A model generated the notes under the pieces. It did not search any database, had not been told where the DNA came from, and worked only from the letters and a program-made list of their open reading frames with translations. Position numbers and translations under genes: made by a program. Source: Bacteroidota bacterium (GTDB lineage: Bacteria; Bacteroidota; Bacteroidia; Flavobacteriales; Flavobacteriaceae). From it: 17,435 nt of DNA. The stretch lies in assembly GCA_023437485.1 (NCBI GenBank), contig JAEZGB010000090.1, positions 1-17,435 of the forward strand, written 5' to 3'. Each line of letters opens with the position of its first letter. Within the stretch, counting starts at the first letter, position 1. This document shows, piece by piece, positions 13,638 through 17,435 of this stretch.

Positions 13638-16600
13638 TACATGTTTCGGCGGTATTGGCCGCCAACCTCAAATAAAGCGTTTGTAATCTGGCCCAACGAA
13701 CAGGTCTTGGTGGCCTCCATCAATTTCTCGAAAATATTGCGGTTTGAGATTGCAGCGTCCTGCACGTCGGCAAGTTGTTGCTCCTCACGCCCCTCGTAGG
13801 CTTTGTGCAGCGCATTGAGCATCTCGATCTGGTATTGCTTCTCCTCCTCGGTCGCACGGATGACCTCGGCGGGGACCACCGTTGGCGAACCCTTCGAGCT
13901 CAAAAACGTGTTCACGCCGATGATCGGGTAATCGCCGTTGTGCTTGAGCGTCTCATAATAGAGGCTTTCCTCCTGGATGCGCGAACGCTGGTACATCGTC
14001 TCCATCGCGCCCAAAACGCCGCCGCGCTCGGTGATGCGGTCAAATTCCTTGAGCACCGCTTCCTCTACCAAATCGGTCAATTCCTCAATGATGAACGAGC
14101 CCTGGATCGGGTTTTCGTTCTTGGCAAGGCCCAGCTCCTTGTTGATGATAAGCTGGATCGCCATTGCCCGGCGCACCGATTCTTCGGTAGGGGTGGTGAT
14201 CGCCTCATCGTATGCGTTGGTATGCAGCGAGTTGCAGTTGTCATAAATGGCGTAAAGCGCCTGCAGCGTGGTGCGGATGTCGTTGAAATCGATTTCCTGC
14301 GCGTGCAGCGAGCGCCCCGAGGTCTGGATGTGGTATTTGAGCATCTGCGCGCGCTCGTTGGCGCCGTACTTGTTTTTGAGCGCCTTGGCCCAGATCTTCC
14401 GCGCGACGCGGCCAATGACGGCATATTCCGGATCGACGCCGTTCGAGAAGAAGAACGACAGGTTGGGCCCGAAATCGTTGATGTCCATTCCGCGGCTCAA
14501 GTAATATTCAACATACGTAAATCCGTTGGCAAGCGTGAACGCCAGCTGGGTAATCGGGTTGGCACCGGCTTCGGCAATGTGATAACCCGAAATCGATACC
14601 GAATAGAAGTTGCGGACGTTGTTGCGGATAAAGTACTCCTGCACGTCGCCCATCAGCCTGAGGGCAAATTCGGTCGAGAAAATGCAGGTGTTCTGTGCCT
14701 GGTCTTCCTTAAGGATGTCGGCCTGAACCGTTCCCCGCACCTGCGAAAGCGTGCGTTTCTTGATTTCGGCGTACACATCGGCAGGCAAAACCTGGTCACC
14801 GGTGATACCCAAAAGCATCAGCCCCAGGCCATTATTGCCCTCGGGAAGCTGGCCCTGATATTTGGGACGCGCAATTCCGCGATCCTCGTAAAGCGATTTG
14901 AGTTTCGCCTCGACTTGGTCTTCCAGGCCATTTTCGCGGATGTAAACCTCGCACTGCTGGTCGATGGCCGCGTTCATGAAAAACCCGAGCAGCATCGGCG
15001 CAGGCCCGTTGATGGTCATCGAAACCGAGGTCATAGGGTGAACGAGGTCAAATCCGGAGTAGAGTTTTTTCGCATCGTCCAGACAACAGATCGAAACCCC
15101 CGCATTCCCGATCTTGCCGTAAATATCGGGCCGCAAGTGCGGATCGTTTCCGTAGAGCGTCACGCTGTCAAAAGCGGTCGAGAGGCGCTTGGCCGGCATT
15201 CCCGCACTCACGTAATGGAAGCGTTTGTTGGTCCTTTCGGGCCCGCCCTCTCCCGCAAACATACGCGCGGGATCCTCGCCGTCGCGCTTGAACGGGTAAA
15301 GCCCCGAGGCGAAGGGGAACTCGCCCGGCACGTTTTCCTGCAAACACCATTTGAGGATGTCGCCCCAGGCCTCATATTTGGGCAGCGAAACCTTGGGAAT
15401 CTGCAGGTGCGAAAGCGATTCGGTGTGCGTGGCGATCTTGATTTCGCGCTCGCGGACCTTGAAGGTATAAAGCGGATCGCGGTATTTGGCGACTTTTTGG
15501 TTCCAGTTGAGGATCGTCTCCCAATTGTACGGGTCGAGATCCATGCGGACGCGGTCAAATTCCTTGAGCAACAAGCCCACAAAAAGCTTGTTGTCTTCAT
15601 TGGAAACCGCTACCGAATGATTGTCGATCCCGGATTTGGTCAGCGCTGGCTTTTGCCCGGAAACCGTTTCAATCGTTTTGTACAGCCCGTATAGTTTTTG
15701 CGCGATTTCCTGCTGATGGCGCGCTTTGTCGTCGTAACTGCGGTTGTTTTCGGCAATCTCAGAAAGGTAGCGCGTGCGGTGAGGCGGGATCACAAATATC
15801 TTTTCGCTCATCTCGCGGGTGATCTCAAAGCTCGATTGGAGCGCGCCGCCCGTCTTCTGGGCGATCTTGTCCATCACGGCCTTGTACAGGTTGTTCATTC
15901 CCGGGTCGTTGAATTGCGAAGCGATGGTGCCAAAAACCGGCATCGTATCGGGGTTGGCGTCCCATAAATTGTGGTTGCGCTGGTATTGTTTGCGCACGTC
16001 CCGAAGCGCGTCGAGCGAACCGCGTTTGTCAAATTTGTTGATGGCCACCAAATCGGCAAAATCGAGCATGTCGATCTTTTCGAGCTGTGTCGCGGCGCCG
16101 AACTCGGGCGTCATCACGTAAAGCGAAACATCGCTGTGGTCCATGATCTCGGTGTCGCTCTGCCCGATTCCCGAAGTTTCGAGGATGATCAGGTCGTAGC
16201 CGGCCGCCTTGATGACGTCGATGGCATCGGCGACGTATTTGGAAAGCGCGAGGTTGGATTGGCGTGTGGCCAATGAACGCATGTAAACCCGCGGATTGTT
16301 GAGGGCGTTCATCCGGATTCTGTCGCCCAAAAGCGCGCCTCCGGTCTTGCGTTTTGACGGATCGACCGAAATCAGTCCAATAGTTTTTTCGGGGAAATCG
16401 ATCAGGAAACGGCGAACGAGTTCATCGACAAGCGAAGATTTCCCTGCGCCCCCGGTTCCGGTAATCCCGAGTACCGGTGTGGTAACCGTCTTGTTTTCCT
16501 CCCGAATTTTGTCGAGTGCCGGTTTTGCGGTTTCGGGGAAATTCTCGGCCGCCGAAATCACCCGCGCAATTGCGGTCGGTTTTTTCTCCTTCAGATAATT

Positions 16601-17065
16601 GACCTCGCCGTTCAGATTATCGCCTACCGGAAAATCGGCACGCTGGACCAGGTCGTTGATCATGCCCTGCAGGCCCATGGCGCGGCCGTCGTCGGGCGAG
16701 TAGATGCGCTCGATCCCGTAGGCGTGCAGTTCCTCGATTTCCGAAGGCAGTATCACGCCTCCGCCCCCTCCGAAAATCTTGATGTGCCCCGCACCTTTCT
16801 CCTTCAAGAGATCGTGCATGTATTTGAAATATTCGTTGTGCCCGCCTTGATAGGAGGTCATCGCGATCGCGTTGGCGTCTTCCTGAATCGCCGTGTTGAC
16901 GACTTCTTCGACACTGCGGTCGTGGCCTAGGTGGATCACCTCGACGCCAGTTGACTGGATAATGCGCCGCATGATGTTGATGGCCGCGTCATGACCGTCG
17001 AAAAGCGAGGCTGCGGTGACAATCCGGACTTTGTTTTTGGGGGTATAGGGAGTTATGGGTTCCAT
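13637..17065 (-). CDS. icmF: Fused B12-dependent isobutyryl-CoA mutase (IcmF)
   Basis: A 1142-residue fusion of three parts. The B12-binding domain (about 12-145) has DGHDAA with cobalt-ligand His25, SYQGGH and the glycine run near 99-103. A MeaB-like GTPase chaperone domain (about 196-415) has the P-loop GTGGAGKS (203-210), ETSGIGQSD and NKFD (343-346). The mutase barrel and C-terminal region (about 480-1142) has SGYHIAEAGANP, where His829 matches the catalytic His of methylmalonyl-CoA mutase. Two residues decide substrate: where that mutase has Tyr and Arg to hold the carboxylate, this protein has Phe603 (RMFAGEG) and Gln791 (KEDQAQNT), as in isobutyryl-CoA mutases. The reaction is therefore isobutyryl-CoA to n-butyryl-CoA, or related acyl-CoAs such as isovaleryl/pivalyl. 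The built-in GTPase loads and protects adenosylcobalamin. It is annotated as methylmalonyl-CoA mutase in many genomes. The downstream lipoprotein gene overlaps by one base. Confidence 0.94.
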   Translation of the reverse strand: MEPITPYTPKNKVRIVTAASLFDGHDAAINIMRRIIQSTGVEVIHLGHDRSVEEVVNTAIQEDANAIAMTSYQGGHNEYFKYMHDLLKEKGAGHIKIFGGGGGVILPSEIEELHAYGIERIYSPDDGRAMGLQGMINDLVQRADFPVGDNLNGEVNYLKEKKPTAIARVISAAENFPETAKPALDKIREENKTVTTPVLGITGTGGAGKSSLVDELVRRFLIDFPEKTIGLISVDPSKRKTGGALLGDRIRMNALNNPRVYMRSLATRQSNLALSKYVADAIDVIKAAGYDLIILETSGIGQSDTEIMDHSDVSLYVMTPEFGAATQLEKIDMLDFADLVAINKFDKRGSLDALRDVRKQYQRNHNLWDANPDTMPVFGTIASQFNDPGMNNLYKAVMDKIAQKTGGALQSSFEITREMSEKIFVIPPHRTRYLSEIAENNRSYDDKARHQQEIAQKLYGLYKTIETVSGQKPALTKSGIDNHSVAVSNEDNKLFVGLLLKEFDRVRMDLDPYNWETILNWNQKVAKYRDPLYTFKVREREIKIATHTESLSHLQIPKVSLPKYEAWGDILKWCLQENVPGEFPFASGLYPFKRDGEDPARMFAGEGGPERTNKRFHYVSAGMPAKRLSTAFDSVTLYGNDPHLRPDIYGKIGNAGVSICCLDDAKKLYSGFDLVHPMTSVSMTINGPAPMLLGFFMNAAIDQQCEVYIRENGLEDQVEAKLKSLYEDRGIARPKYQGQLPEGNNGLGLMLLGITGDQVLPADVYAEIKKRTLSQVRGTVQADILKEDQAQNTCIFSTEFALRLMGDVQEYFIRNNVRNFYSVSISGYHIAEAGANPITQLAFTLANGFTYVEYYLSRGMDINDFGPNLSFFFSNGVDPEYAVIGRVARKIWAKALKNKYGANERAQMLKYHIQTSGRSLHAQEIDFNDIRTTLQALYAIYDNCNSLHTNAYDEAITTPTEESVRRAMAIQLIINKELGLAKNENPIQGSFIIEELTDLVEEAVLKEFDRITERGGVLGAMETMYQRSRIQEESLYYETLKHNGDYPIIGVNTFLSSKGSPTVVPAEVIRATEEEKQYQIEMLNALHKAYEGREEQQLADVQDAAISNRNIFEKLMEATKTCSLGQITNALFEVGGQYRRNM

Positions 17066-17435
17066 GTGATTTTATTTGGCGGTGCAATTTACGAAGGTTT
17101 GACGGAATGTCGAACGACGAATGACGAATGTCCAATGTCCAATGTCGACCCGAAGCGTAGCCGAACTGTACGGAGCGATAGCGCAGTAAATGTCGAATGT
17201 CTGACCGGAGCCCGGGGCAATCAAACTGATCACTGACGACTGACGACTGATGACCGACGACTGATGACCGACGACTTATGCGGTTTTTCCGTACTGGTTC
17301 TATTTAAAGAATTTCGACCTTCGGTACCGGGGAGGGGCCGGATGTGTTCCCGTTATACCTCGCGCGAAGCAGGATAGGCGAACATGGTTAAACGAGAGTG
17401 CGAGAGCAAAAGATCACTCGCACAAAGCCTGTCAA
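17066..17435. other. Non-coding stretch upstream of icmF up to the window edge
   Basis: No gene can be supported here. It holds a possible weak icmF promoter (TAAATTGC on the minus strand near 17080-17090, imperfect), the composite 7-bp repeat element (17105-17275), and about 155 bp of unassigned sequence with a 7-bp-stem hairpin (GTGCGAG at 17398-17404, CTCGCAC at 17417-17423). Confidence 0.6.
17105..17275. repeat. Composite intergenic element of 7-bp repeat arrays around a GC-richer core
   Basis: Six units of the GAATGTC type (17105-17146: GAATGTC, GAACGAC, GAATGAC, GAATGTC, CAATGTC, CAATGTC) are followed by a core of about 41 bp (17147-17187, with GAAGCGTAGCCGAAC and ACGGAGCGATAGCGC). Two more units follow (17188-17201), then a GC-rich link, then six units of the TGACGAC type (17234-17275: TGACGAC twice, then TGATGAC and CGACGAC alternating twice). 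The plan is the same as the element at 4284-4520, but with a 7-bp period. Confidence 0.8.

Noticed and set aside
13775..15694. A 639-codon open frame on the plus strand opposite icmF
   Set aside because: It is antisense to strongly conserved mutase and GTPase domains, has no recognisable domain, and reads as Arg/Val/Gly/Leu-rich shadow sequence caused by the codon bias of icmF.
17353..17433. C-terminal end of a minus-strand gene entering from the right (26 open codons ending in TAA at 17355-17353)
   Set aside because: Too short to judge, with no recognisable family. The region also lies between a repeat and a hairpin.
17281..17435. tmRNA, RNase P or tRNA gene
   Set aside because: I looked for the tmRNA 5' end and Bacteroidota tag, the RNase P GAGGAAAGTC core, and tRNA T-loop/anticodon arms on both strands, and found none.

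Overview
The window reads as chromosomal DNA of a Bacteroidota bacterium, most likely of the class Flavobacteriia (Flavobacterium-like). This rests on a type III glutamine synthetase (GlnN), the long Bacteroidota form of PurM, a type IX secretion (T9SS) sorting domain, TAnnTTTG promoter boxes with almost no Shine-Dalgarno sequences, and flavobacterial-style intergenic repeats. Taxonomy is inferred from these features, not from a marker gene.

Layout. 1-1861 (+): two tandem genes for secreted cyclophilin-FKBP dual-family prolyl isomerases; the first is cut by the window edge. They end at a shared hairpin terminator. 1897-4251 (-): purM, a GNAT acetyltransferase and a small protein of unknown function that overlaps it. 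4252-4519: a non-coding composite of 8-bp repeat arrays. 4520-6165 (-): two coupled OmpA-like proteins, each with two OmpA-type domains. 6249-8432 (-): glnN with its own terminator. 8433-8635: divergent promoter region with overlapping palindromes. 8636-9631 (+): TerC-family membrane protein. 9650-10156 (-): lipoprotein with a collagen-like stretch. 10424-12997 (+): a large T9SS-exported delta-60 repeat protein, flanked on both sides by copies of a 100-bp structured repeat. 13143-17065 (-): icmF (fused B12-dependent acyl-CoA mutase) with a small lipoprotein gene overlapping its stop codon. 17066-17435: a second composite repeat element with 7-bp units, then unassigned sequence.

The genes are mainly housekeeping (purine synthesis, ammonium assimilation, acyl-CoA mutation) mixed with envelope and secreted proteins (prolyl isomerases, OmpA-like proteins, lipoproteins, T9SS cargo). 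I see no phage, transposase, toxin-antitoxin or defence system. The most unusual material is intergenic: the paired 100-bp repeat, two low-complexity arrays that share a design, and the palindrome cluster between glnN and the TerC gene. No new multi-gene system is evident.
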